Assembly (NCBI GenBank): GCA_964490145.1
Contig: CAZBBS010000039.1
Span: 1 to 26,413, forward strand
Origin: Eutrophocola sp964490145
GTDB lineage: Bacteria; Pseudomonadota; Gammaproteobacteria; Pseudomonadales; Pseudohongiellaceae
Direction: 5' to 3'
DNA: 26,413 nt
The position numbers were made by a program, and so were the translations under genes. Positions 7,199 through 14,198 of the stretch are shown here, piece by piece (within the stretch, counting starts at the first letter, position 1; each line of letters begins with the position of its first letter). The notes below the pieces were generated by a model, which was given only the letters and a program-made list of their open reading frames with translations, did no database searches and had not been told where the DNA came from.

Positions 7199-7322
7199 TT
7201 GGGCAATCCAGGTGAAAGAGACAGAAATCAGGCCCGTCAGCTTCAATCCTGTTGATCTGCGGGTAAACACGGCAATACACAAAATAACAAGTCAACGACG
7301 ATCAGAAACTCCGGAGTCATCA

Positions 7323-10196
7323 ATGCACACAGAAGTTGAATCCTCTTCCAGGACCGCACCAGCCGCACCAGGCACCCAGGACACTTCAGACAGTTCCATT
7401 ACCACCATGGCACCCGGCACACTTCGTGTCATCAAGCGTAACGGCGCGGTTGTTGGTTACGATCCGTCAAAAATCGCCATAGCCATTACCAAGGCCTATA
7501 TCGCTGAGGAAGGCGGTAATGCTGCGGGCTCCAGCCGCATACATGAAACCGTGGAAAGGCTCACTGACGAGATAATGCAGACCTTCAAGCGTCGCATGCC
7601 ATCCGGAGGCAGCATTCATATTGAAGAGATCCAGGATCAGGTGGAACTGATGCTGATGCGCTCCGGCGAGCACAAGGTTGCCCGCAGCTATGTACTGTAC
7701 CGTGCGGAACGCGCCCGTGAGCGCAAATCCCAGCAGCCCGCTGCCGAGGAACGCTCCGACATCATGGTCACCATGGATGACGGTTCCAGCAAACCCCTGG
7801 ATACCGCCCGCCTGCGTACGGTGATCAGTGAAGCCTGTGAGGGTCTGGACGATGTCAACGGCGATGCCATTTACGAGGAAACCCTGAAAAACCTCTATTC
7901 CGGTGTCAAGATCAATGATGTCAGGGTTTCCCTGGTGATGACTGCCCGCACACTGGTGGAAAAGGAGCCCAATTACAGCTTTGTGGCTGCCCGTCTGCTG
8001 CTGGACAGCCTGCGCAGCGAGGCACTGACTTTCCTGGACGTGGCAGAAAGCGCTACCCAGTCAGAAATGCATTACAAATACGCCACGGCACTGCGTCCCT
8101 ATATTGAAAAAGGTGTGGAGCTTGAACTGCTCTCCCCCCACCTGCTCGAATATGACCTGGACCGCCTGGGCGAGGCACTCAAGGCCGATCGCGATGATCA
8201 GTTCACCTATCTGGGACTGCAAACCCTGTATGACCGCTACTTCATTCACAGTGAAGGCACACGCTTCGAGCTGCCGCAGATTTTCTTCATGCGTGTGGCT
8301 ATGGGACTGGCATCAAACGAGGAAAACCGTGAAGCCCGCGCCATCGAGTTTTACAACCTGCTGTCCAGTTTCGACTACATGGTTTCCACACCGCAGCTGT
8401 TCAACTCAGGCACCCTGAGGCCCCAATTGTCTTCCTGCTTCCTGACCACCGTGCCGGACGACCTGAGCGGCATCTACCAGGCCATACATGACAACGCCAT
8501 GCTCTCCAAATGGGCCGGCGGCCTGGGCAACGACTGGACCCCGGTCAGGGCACTTGGCGCCTACATCAAGGGCACCAACGGTAAATCCCAGGGTGTCGTA
8601 CCTTTCCTGAAAGTGGTCAATGACACCGCAGTAGCCGTCAACCAGGGTGGTAAACGCAAAGGCGCCGTGTGTTCCTACCTGGAAACCTGGCACCTGGATA
8701 TCGAGGAATTTCTTGAGCTTCGCAAAAACACCGGTGACGACCGTCGCCGTGCCCACGACATGAACACCGCCAACTGGATTCCGGACCTGTTCATGAAACG
8801 TGTGTTTGAAGACCAGGAATGGACGCTTTTTTCGCCAAATGAGGTCCCTGACCTGCACGAACTTCATGGCAAGGCCTTCGAAGAACGCTATGCGCACTAC
8901 GAAAAAATGGCCAAGGAGGGCTCGCTCTACGTGCACAAGACCGTGCGGGCCAAGGACCTCTGGCGAAAAATGCTGTCCATGCTGTTTGAAACCGGTCATC
9001 CCTGGATCACGTTCAAGGATGCCTGCAATATCCGTTCACCGCAGCAGCACGTGGGTACAGTCCACTCATCCAACCTGTGTACAGAAATCACCCTGAACAC
9101 CAGCAAGGATGAAATCGCTGTCTGCAACCTAGGTTCTGTGAATATGGTCAACCATGTCACTGAAGCCGGTCTGGACCAGGACAAGCTCCGTCGTACAGTT
9201 CACACTGCCGTGCGCATGCTGGATAACGTCATCGACATCAACTACTACTCGGTGCCGCAGGCGAAAAATTCCAACATGAAACACCGCCCTGTCGGATTGG
9301 GCATGATGGGTTTCCAGGACTCCCTGTATATCCAGAAGATACCCTACTCTTCCGAAGCGGCGGTGGATTTTGCCGACCGCTCCATGGAGTCAATCAGTTA
9401 CTACGCCATCGAAGCGTCCACCATTCTGGCGGAAGAGCGCGGCACCTACGAGACTTTCGAAGGTTCCCTGTGGAGTCAGGGCATCCTGCCGATCGACTCC
9501 CTGAGACGCCTGCAGGACGAACGTGGCGAGAATTACATGGAAGTGAACTACAGCATGACCTTCGACTGGGACGGCATGCGTGAACGGGTCAAGCAAACCG
9601 GCATGCGCAACTCCAATGTCATGGCCATCGCCCCGACAGCCACCATCGCCAACATCACCGGCGTATCGCAGTCCATCGAACCCACTTACCAGAACCTGTA
9701 TGTGAAATCGAACCTGTCCGGCGAGTTCACTGTCGTCAATCCTTACCTGATTCGCGACCTCAAGGCCGAAGGTCTGTGGGATAGCGTGATGATCAACGAC
9801 CTGAAATACTACGACGGCAGCGTTCAGAAGATCGACCGCATTCCAGAGCGCCTGAAAGTGCTCTATTCCACGGCATTCGAAATCAATCCGCGCTGGTTGG
9901 TGGATGCGGCCAGCCGTCGCCAGAAGTGGATCGACCAGGCCCAGTCCCTGAACCTGTATATCAGTGAGGCCAATGGCAAGAAACTGGATGTCACCTACCG
10001 TATGGCATGGTATCGCGGTCTGAAGACCACCTACTACCTGCGCGCCATGGCAGCGACCAGCACTGAGAAATCCACGGTTAACTCCGGCACCCTGAACAAG
10101 GTGTCTGCCCATATTGAGCAGCAGGCAGCGGCAGGACCGGCGGAAGTGCCCAAGGCCTGCTCACTGGATGATCCGGATTGCGAGGCCTGCCAGTAG
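7323..10196 (+). CDS. nrdA: Class I ribonucleoside-diphosphate reductase, alpha subunit
   Basis: This enzyme reduces all four ribonucleoside diphosphates to deoxy forms. I prefer the ATG at 7323 (957 residues) because GGAG at 7313-7316 is a good ribosome site and the MHT... start matches Pseudomonas NrdA as I recall it; an in-frame GTG at 7212 would add 37 residues but has no clear ribosome site. Two ATP-cones follow each other, from about residue 34 (LRVIKRNG) and about 147 (IMVTMDDG), so allosteric control is elaborate. Catalytic residues are visible: Cys372 (QLSSCFLTT), Asn584-Cys586-Glu588 (SSNLCTEI), Cys601 (AVCNLGSVNM), the radical-path tyrosines Tyr904-Tyr905 and the C-terminal redox pair Cys953/Cys956. 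It is first in an operon with nrdB and a small gene, under apparent NrdR and DnaA control. Confidence 0.97.
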   Translation: MHTEVESSSRTAPAAPGTQDTSDSSITTMAPGTLRVIKRNGAVVGYDPSKIAIAITKAYIAEEGGNAAGSSRIHETVERLTDEIMQTFKRRMPSGGSIHIEEIQDQVELMLMRSGEHKVARSYVLYRAERARERKSQQPAAEERSDIMVTMDDGSSKPLDTARLRTVISEACEGLDDVNGDAIYEETLKNLYSGVKINDVRVSLVMTARTLVEKEPNYSFVAARLLLDSLRSEALTFLDVAESATQSEMHYKYATALRPYIEKGVELELLSPHLLEYDLDRLGEALKADRDDQFTYLGLQTLYDRYFIHSEGTRFELPQIFFMRVAMGLASNEENREARAIEFYNLLSSFDYMVSTPQLFNSGTLRPQLSSCFLTTVPDDLSGIYQAIHDNAMLSKWAGGLGNDWTPVRALGAYIKGTNGKSQGVVPFLKVVNDTAVAVNQGGKRKGAVCSYLETWHLDIEEFLELRKNTGDDRRRAHDMNTANWIPDLFMKRVFEDQEWTLFSPNEVPDLHELHGKAFEERYAHYEKMAKEGSLYVHKTVRAKDLWRKMLSMLFETGHPWITFKDACNIRSPQQHVGTVHSSNLCTEITLNTSKDEIAVCNLGSVNMVNHVTEAGLDQDKLRRTVHTAVRMLDNVIDINYYSVPQAKNSNMKHRPVGLGMMGFQDSLYIQKIPYSSEAAVDFADRSMESISYYAIEASTILAEERGTYETFEGSLWSQGILPIDSLRRLQDERGENYMEVNYSMTFDWDGMRERVKQTGMRNSNVMAIAPTATIANITGVSQSIEPTYQNLYVKSNLSGEFTVVNPYLIRDLKAEGLWDSVMINDLKYYDGSVQKIDRIPERLKVLYSTAFEINPRWLVDAASRRQKWIDQAQSLNLYISEANGKKLDVTYRMAWYRGLKTTYYLRAMAATSTEKSTVNSGTLNKVSAHIEQQAAAGPAEVPKACSLDDPDCEACQ

Positions 10197-10303
10197 CGGC
10201 ATGCCGGTGGCAAATTAACCGGTCTGATTAACCAAGAGAAATTCGAGAAACACATTTAGACCCTGTAGCCAGCCTGCAGGAATGAAAAAAGGGGTAAAAC
10301 AAC

Positions 10304-11665
10304 ATGTTGTCATGGGATGAATTCAACAGCGAAGACACCATTTCGTCAGCACCGATAAACACATCGGCACCTGCCGAAGAACCCGTGCCTCAGGCACCGG
10401 CCAGCTCTCGGGATGAGACCAATTTCGCTGCCGACGACAGCATGGATCATGGCGACAATCCCGTGAGCACCGCTGATTCCGTTTCGGAAATGGCCCCGCA
10501 ACAGAAAACCTCCCACCCGACGCCAGGCCAGGTCCCCTCTGCCTCTTCCCTGGAAGACAGCAGTGATCTGAGTGCTGTCGAGCAGGCACTGAAAACAGTG
10601 GCAGAAATGGATTACACCGCTGGCCAGGAAGAACTGGCTGGTGCCGCAGAACGCGTCACGGTTGACCAGAAACGCATGATCAACTGCCGGGCCGACCTCA
10701 ACCAACTGGTTCCGTTCAAGTACGAATGGGCCTGGCAGAAATACCTGGATGGTTGTGCCAACCACTGGATGCCGCAGGAGATCAACATGAACGCGGACAT
10801 CGCGTTATGGAAAAAACCGGATGGCCTGACCGATGATGAACGCATCATCGTCAAGCGCAACCTGGGTTTCTTCTCCACGGCAGATTCCCTGGTCGCCAAC
10901 AACCTGGTACTGGCGATTTACCGTCTGATCACCAACCCGGAATGCCGCCAGTACATCCTGAGGCAGGCTTTCGAGGAAGCCATCCACACCCATGCCTACC
11001 AGTACTGCATTGAATCCCTGGGAATGGACGAAGGCGAAATCTTCAACATGTATCACGAAATTCCATCAGTGGCGAAGAAAGCCTCGTGGGGCCTCAAGTA
11101 CACCAAGGAGATTTCCGACCCGACCTTCAAGACCGGCACACCGGATACGGACAAGCAGTTGCTGCGCAATCTGATTGCCTTCTACTGCTGTCTTGAAGGC
11201 ATCTTCTTTTACTGCGGCTTTACCCAGATCCTGTCCATGGGACGCCGCAACAAGATGACCGGTACTTCAGAACAGTTCCAATACATCCTGCGTGACGAAT
11301 CCATGCACCTGAATTTCGGCGTCGACATGATCAACCAGATCAAGCTGGAGAATCCCCACCTGTGGGATGCCGACATGAAACAGACAGCCACCCAGATGAT
11401 TCTGGAAGCCACCCAGCTGGAAATTGAATATGCCAGGGATACCATGCCTCGCGGCGTACTGGGCATGAATGCCGTGATGATGGAAGATTATCTGAAATTC
11501 ATCGCCAACCGCCGCCTGGCGCAGATCGGCCTGCCCGAGCAGTTCCCGGGCGCCCAGAACCCATTCCCCTGGATGAGCGAAATCATGGACCTGCGCAAGG
11601 AGAAAAACTTCTTTGAAACTCGCGTTATTGAATACCAGACCGGCGGTGCGCTGAACTGGGATTAA
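10304..11665 (+). CDS. nrdB: Class I ribonucleoside-diphosphate reductase, beta subunit
   Basis: A 453-residue ferritin-like radical-generating subunit. Residues 1 to about 110 form a Pro/Ser/Ala/acidic-rich, probably disordered tail opening MLSWDEF; the diiron domain follows from about VTVDQKRMINCRADLNQLVPFK. Metal ligands seen include Asp194 (FFSTADSLV), Glu225 and His228 (FEEAIH), the glutamate in LEGIFFYCGF and the RDESMHLNF pair. Tyr232 (HTHAY) is at the radical site. The C-terminal tail EYQTGGALNWD should dock on NrdA. The domain belongs to the Pseudomonas/Chlamydia-like clade, but with Tyr and Asp where Chlamydia has Phe and Glu, so a tyrosyl-radical diiron enzyme is expected. It lies 107 bp after nrdA. 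Confidence 0.97.
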   Translation: MLSWDEFNSEDTISSAPINTSAPAEEPVPQAPASSRDETNFAADDSMDHGDNPVSTADSVSEMAPQQKTSHPTPGQVPSASSLEDSSDLSAVEQALKTVAEMDYTAGQEELAGAAERVTVDQKRMINCRADLNQLVPFKYEWAWQKYLDGCANHWMPQEINMNADIALWKKPDGLTDDERIIVKRNLGFFSTADSLVANNLVLAIYRLITNPECRQYILRQAFEEAIHTHAYQYCIESLGMDEGEIFNMYHEIPSVAKKASWGLKYTKEISDPTFKTGTPDTDKQLLRNLIAFYCCLEGIFFYCGFTQILSMGRRNKMTGTSEQFQYILRDESMHLNFGVDMINQIKLENPHLWDADMKQTATQMILEATQLEIEYARDTMPRGVLGMNAVMMEDYLKFIANRRLAQIGLPEQFPGAQNPFPWMSEIMDLRKEKNFFETRVIEYQTGGALNWD

Positions 11666-11752
11666 AAGAGCACATAAGAAAGCATTAGCGGAAGATAATA
11701 AAAACAACAGGGTACGCTGTAACACTCATCAGCCAATAGAAGGACTATTCCT

Positions 11753-12043
11753 ATGGCCGACAAAAAAGACGTAGAACAAAACGCAGAACAGACACTGATC
11801 ACGCTGGATCAACTGAGCCAGACCCTGGAAGTGATGACCTGCGTGGTAGACCGGCTCAAGCAACACCTGGTTCGCCAGATGTCGCTGAATGCTGAAATGT
11901 TCGATGATGAGGCAAAACTGCGCAAGGCGGAAGCAGAGGAACGCGCCGAGGCCACGCGGCAACTCCAGCAGGAGAGCTTTGTGGTGGAAATCAGCCAGAA
12001 AGAACTGGAAGAAGGCAGCGACCCGAACAAAGTTACGCACTGA
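11753..12043 (+). CDS. Small helical protein, third gene of the nrd operon
   Basis: A 96-residue soluble protein I cannot assign to a named family. It is charged and almost wholly helical: a heptad-like segment at about 13-45 (LITLDQLSQTLEVMTCVVDR), an acidic/basic coiled-coil stretch at about 52-75 (DEAKLRKAEAEERAEATRQL), and a short acidic tail. There is one Cys (about 30) and no signal peptide. The ribosome site AAGGAC (11740-11745) precedes the ATG. It lies 87 bp after nrdB and before a strong terminator, so it is likely co-transcribed with ribonucleotide reductase. In E. coli the gene after nrdB is the ferredoxin yfaE; this protein has no ferredoxin cysteines. A role in NrdAB is inference from position only. 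Confidence 0.8.
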   Translation: MADKKDVEQNAEQTLITLDQLSQTLEVMTCVVDRLKQHLVRQMSLNAEMFDDEAKLRKAEAEERAEATRQLQQESFVVEISQKELEEGSDPNKVTH

Positions 12044-12082
12044 TATATCGGGAAGACCGGTAATATAACGGTTGAAAATAAG

Positions 12083-12108
12083 ACCGGGGGCTTGCTCCCG
12101 GTTTTTTT
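12083..12108 (+). terminator. Rho-independent terminator of the nrd operon
   Basis: The stem ACCGGG (12083-12088) pairs with CCCGGT (12097-12102) around an 8-base loop, with an inner G-C pair possible, and runs into an uninterrupted T7 tract. It lies 40 bases after the stop of the small third gene. Confidence 0.92.
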
Positions 12109-12122
12109 ATGGTCGGAAAAAA

Positions 12123-12157
12123 GAGGCAGGAGGCAGGAGGCAGGAGGCAGGAGGCAG
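12123..12157. repeat. Heptanucleotide tandem repeat, GAGGCAG x 5
   Basis: Five perfect copies of GAGGCAG follow the nrd terminator. The unit is related to the GACAGGT repeat at 2860 (both contain a purine-rich CAGG core) and is shared with the two-copy version at 26359. Confidence 0.95.
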
Positions 12158-12267
12158 GGACAATGAACGAACTTCAGTGTTTAACGTCAAGTATATTTGC
12201 CTGTTTTCAGTAAAAATAATGTCCAGAAAACTCAAGCTTTCCTGAAACCACCCTGCCTCCTGTCTCC
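12123..12267. repeat. MITE-like intergenic element with terminal inverted repeats
   Basis: The left end, GGAGGCAGGAGGCAGGG (12143-12159), is repeated in inverted orientation at 12251-12267 with 16 of 17 matches. The 91 bases between include a tail (GGGACAATG...TGTTTAACGTCAAG) that recurs at 26371-26405. There is no coding capacity. A transcript through it could fold into a long hairpin. It separates the nrd terminator from the next promoter. Non-autonomous mobile element is my interpretation; I see no clear target-site duplication. Confidence 0.6.
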
Positions 12268-12310
12268 TTTGTCCCGTGCGAAGCACATATGCGTCATCGC
12301 GTCACTCTTA

Positions 12311-12319
12311 TGCTAGACT
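12311..12319 (+). promoter_or_regulatory. Extended -10 promoter, possibly giving a leaderless mRNA
   Basis: TGCTAGACT is an extended -10 ending 7 bases before the ATG at 12327, so transcription would start at or next to the start codon. There is no Shine-Dalgarno between them. Confidence 0.45.
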
Positions 12320-12326
12320 TCCCGGC

Positions 12327-12599
12327 ATGTCTGCCATCAAAAAGATCAAAAACGAAAAGGAACTGCTGGGCGAAGCCATTCGCATCGGTACGGCCTATTT
12401 TGAAAAACGTGGCGCCGGTAAGTTCGACCCTGAGGATCATGCGGATCTGAAAATCCGGGCCATATATGCCCTGCTGGTCAAGGACAAGCTTATCCAGCCC
12501 CTGGCCAAAGACCAGGAAGATGTTATCCACATGAAACACAAGCTGGCACTCTGGATGGAGCGGACCCTCCCTGCCGGTCATCCGCTGAAATCTGACTGA
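12327..12599 (+). CDS. Small DUF5062-like protein
   Basis: A 90-residue cytosolic protein starting MSAIKKIKNEKELLGEAIRIG. The ATG at 12327 is preferred to an in-frame GTG at 12276, which falls in the repeat element's flank. The helical pattern, with IYALLVKDKLIQPLAKDQED in the middle and HKLALWMERTLPAGHPL at the end, resembles the DUF5062 family of small gammaproteobacterial proteins (about 85 residues); that assignment is from memory and only moderately sure. Function is unknown. The cyclophilin gene begins 8 bases after its stop, without its own ribosome site, so the pair is probably translationally coupled. Confidence 0.8.
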   Translation: MSAIKKIKNEKELLGEAIRIGTAYFEKRGAGKFDPEDHADLKIRAIYALLVKDKLIQPLAKDQEDVIHMKHKLALWMERTLPAGHPLKSD

Positions 12600-12607
12600 T
12601 TACTTCC

Positions 12608-13540
12608 ATGCGCTATCTGGCCCTACTGCTCAGCTGCATCCTTGTTCTGCCTGTACTGGCTGCCGAACCAGACAGTGACCAGCTTACGCCGGCATATATC
12701 CCCCTATCGCCTGACTTCACTGCTACTCTGGAAGAGGATATCCCTGAAACACCAACAGTGTCCTATTCCTTCAGCCGGGAAGACTTTGATAACCCGGTCG
12801 TGGAAATTCGTACATCTTTGGGAACCATGGTCCTGGAGCTCTTTCCGGATGAAGCCCCACTGACAGTGGCCAACTTTCTGGCACTGGCAGATGGCTCCAA
12901 GGCCTGGCTGGACCCCTACACCGGTGAGGAAGTGATGCGTCCGTTTTATGATGGACTGACCTTTCACCGGGTAATTGATGGCTTCATGATTCAGGGAGGC
13001 AGCCCAACAGGCATGGGCGACGGTACACCGGGCTTCTCATTCAGGGATGAAATCAATGCTCGCAATCTAGGCCTTGATAAAATGCCGGTATTCGATGATG
13101 AGGGCAAACCCCATCCCTTGCTCGCCATCAACTCAAGAGAGGATTTTCAACAGAAAATCCTCGCACCCCTTTATAAAAAGCTCGGCATCAACAACCCCAA
13201 CGACCTGGATGCCAGGATAGATGAAGTCGACCAGCTGCTGCGCTCAATGACGGTAAAACAAAGCTATGAAAACCTGGGATATCAGTATACCGAGCGAGTT
13301 ATATCCAGGCGTCCTGTGCGCGGGGTGATTGCCATGGCAAACAATGGCCCCAATACCAATGGTTCCCAATTTTTCATCAACCTGGTAGACACCGACTGGC
13401 TGACCGGCAAGAATACAGTCTTCGGCAAAGTAAGAGTTGGCCTTGAAGTTCTTGATGCCATAGGCAAGGTTCCAGTGGATGGACAGGACCGACCTCTTGA
13501 AGATGTCGTGATTTTGACAATACGCCAGATAGACCCATAA
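12608..13540 (+). CDS. Exported cyclophilin-type peptidyl-prolyl isomerase with large insertion
   Basis: A 310-residue protein with a signal peptide (1-19, ending VLA-AE), so it should act in the periplasm on proline isomerisation during protein folding. The cyclophilin core starts at about 63 (PVVEIRTSLGTMVLELFPDEAPLTVANF). Catalytic residues lie in FHRVIDGFMIQGG (119-131, Arg121), and the second half resumes at RGVIAMANNGPNTNGSQFFI (238-257). Between them, residues 151 to about 237 form an extra, mostly helical and charged segment absent from ordinary bacterial cyclophilins of about 165-190 residues. It is probably co-transcribed with the small gene before it and cysC after it. Confidence 0.9.
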   Translation: MRYLALLLSCILVLPVLAAEPDSDQLTPAYIPLSPDFTATLEEDIPETPTVSYSFSREDFDNPVVEIRTSLGTMVLELFPDEAPLTVANFLALADGSKAWLDPYTGEEVMRPFYDGLTFHRVIDGFMIQGGSPTGMGDGTPGFSFRDEINARNLGLDKMPVFDDEGKPHPLLAINSREDFQQKILAPLYKKLGINNPNDLDARIDEVDQLLRSMTVKQSYENLGYQYTERVISRRPVRGVIAMANNGPNTNGSQFFINLVDTDWLTGKNTVFGKVRVGLEVLDAIGKVPVDGQDRPLEDVVILTIRQIDP

Positions 13541-13570
13541 CAAGAATAAACACCAGAGCGAGAGCAGCAT

Positions 13571-14185
13571 ATGACTAAAGGAAAAGCCACCAACATCGTG
13601 TGGCATGAAAGCCGGGTTGACAGAAATACCCGCGAAGCCAACTTCAAACAGAAAGGTGCCACCCTCTGGTTCACCGGATTGAGCGGCTCTGGCAAAAGCA
13701 CACTGGCATTCACGCTGGAGCACCTGCTGATACAACGCGGTTACAAGTGTTATGTACTGGATGGCGATAATATCCGCCATGGCCTGAACAACAATCTGGG
13801 CTTTTCTGATGCGGACCGCGAGGAAAATATTAGACGAGTAGGCGAAGTGTCAAAATTGTTTGCAGATGCCGGGATGCTCACCTTATCCAGCTTTATCTCA
13901 CCATTTCTGCGAGACCGGGAAATTGTCCGTGCCATTCATCAGAAAGAGGATCTGCCTTTTATCGAAATTTTCATGAATACGCCGCTGGATATCTGTGAAG
14001 AGCGGGATCCCAAGCAACTCTATGAAAAGGCGAGACGGGGAGAAATCAAGAATTTTACCGGAATTGATTCCCCTTACGAAAAGCCCGAAGAACCGGAAAT
14101 CATCATTCAGGCCGACACAACGCCTGAACAAAATGCTGAATACCTATACAACTTCCTTCTGGACAAGAAAATCCTGGTTTCATAA
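13571..14185 (+). CDS. cysC: Adenylylsulfate (APS) kinase
   Basis: A 204-residue cytosolic kinase that phosphorylates adenosine 5'-phosphosulfate to PAPS, for sulfate assimilation or sulfation. Visible are the P-loop GLSGSGKS (36-43), the DGDNIRHGLN motif (64-73), DREENIRRVGEVSKLFADAG, FISPF (108-112) and the C-terminal TGIDSPYEKP-type substrate loop. Length is normal for stand-alone CysC. The sulfate adenylyltransferase genes cysD/cysN, its usual neighbours, are not here. It begins 30 bp after the cyclophilin gene with an AGAGCGAGAG ribosome region, and converges on the kinase pseudogene with only 13 bp between stops. Confidence 0.95.
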   Translation: MTKGKATNIVWHESRVDRNTREANFKQKGATLWFTGLSGSGKSTLAFTLEHLLIQRGYKCYVLDGDNIRHGLNNNLGFSDADREENIRRVGEVSKLFADAGMLTLSSFISPFLRDREIVRAIHQKEDLPFIEIFMNTPLDICEERDPKQLYEKARRGEIKNFTGIDSPYEKPEEPEIIIQADTTPEQNAEYLYNFLLDKKILVS

Positions 14186-14198
14186 AACGCAGCGGTGT

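Larger units (their letters stand above)
6636..7322 (+). other. Long nrdA control region (no gene)
   Basis: This 687-bp gap is AT-richer than the flanking genes and holds no convincing ORF. It contains four NrdR-type boxes, two perfect DnaA boxes and an extended -10 promoter (listed separately), plus a predicted leader of roughly 400 nt before nrdA. Weak hairpins occur at 6675-6690 (GCACC/GGTGC) and 6721-6736 (AAAACC/GGTTTT followed by TTAAT); the second may terminate the ABC gene transcript. I see no riboswitch structure I can name. Confidence 0.7.

Noticed and set aside
12523..12531. A third TTATCCACA DnaA box
   Set aside because: It lies within the DUF5062-like coding sequence (codons for VIHM) with no nearby promoter; a single 9-mer can occur by chance.
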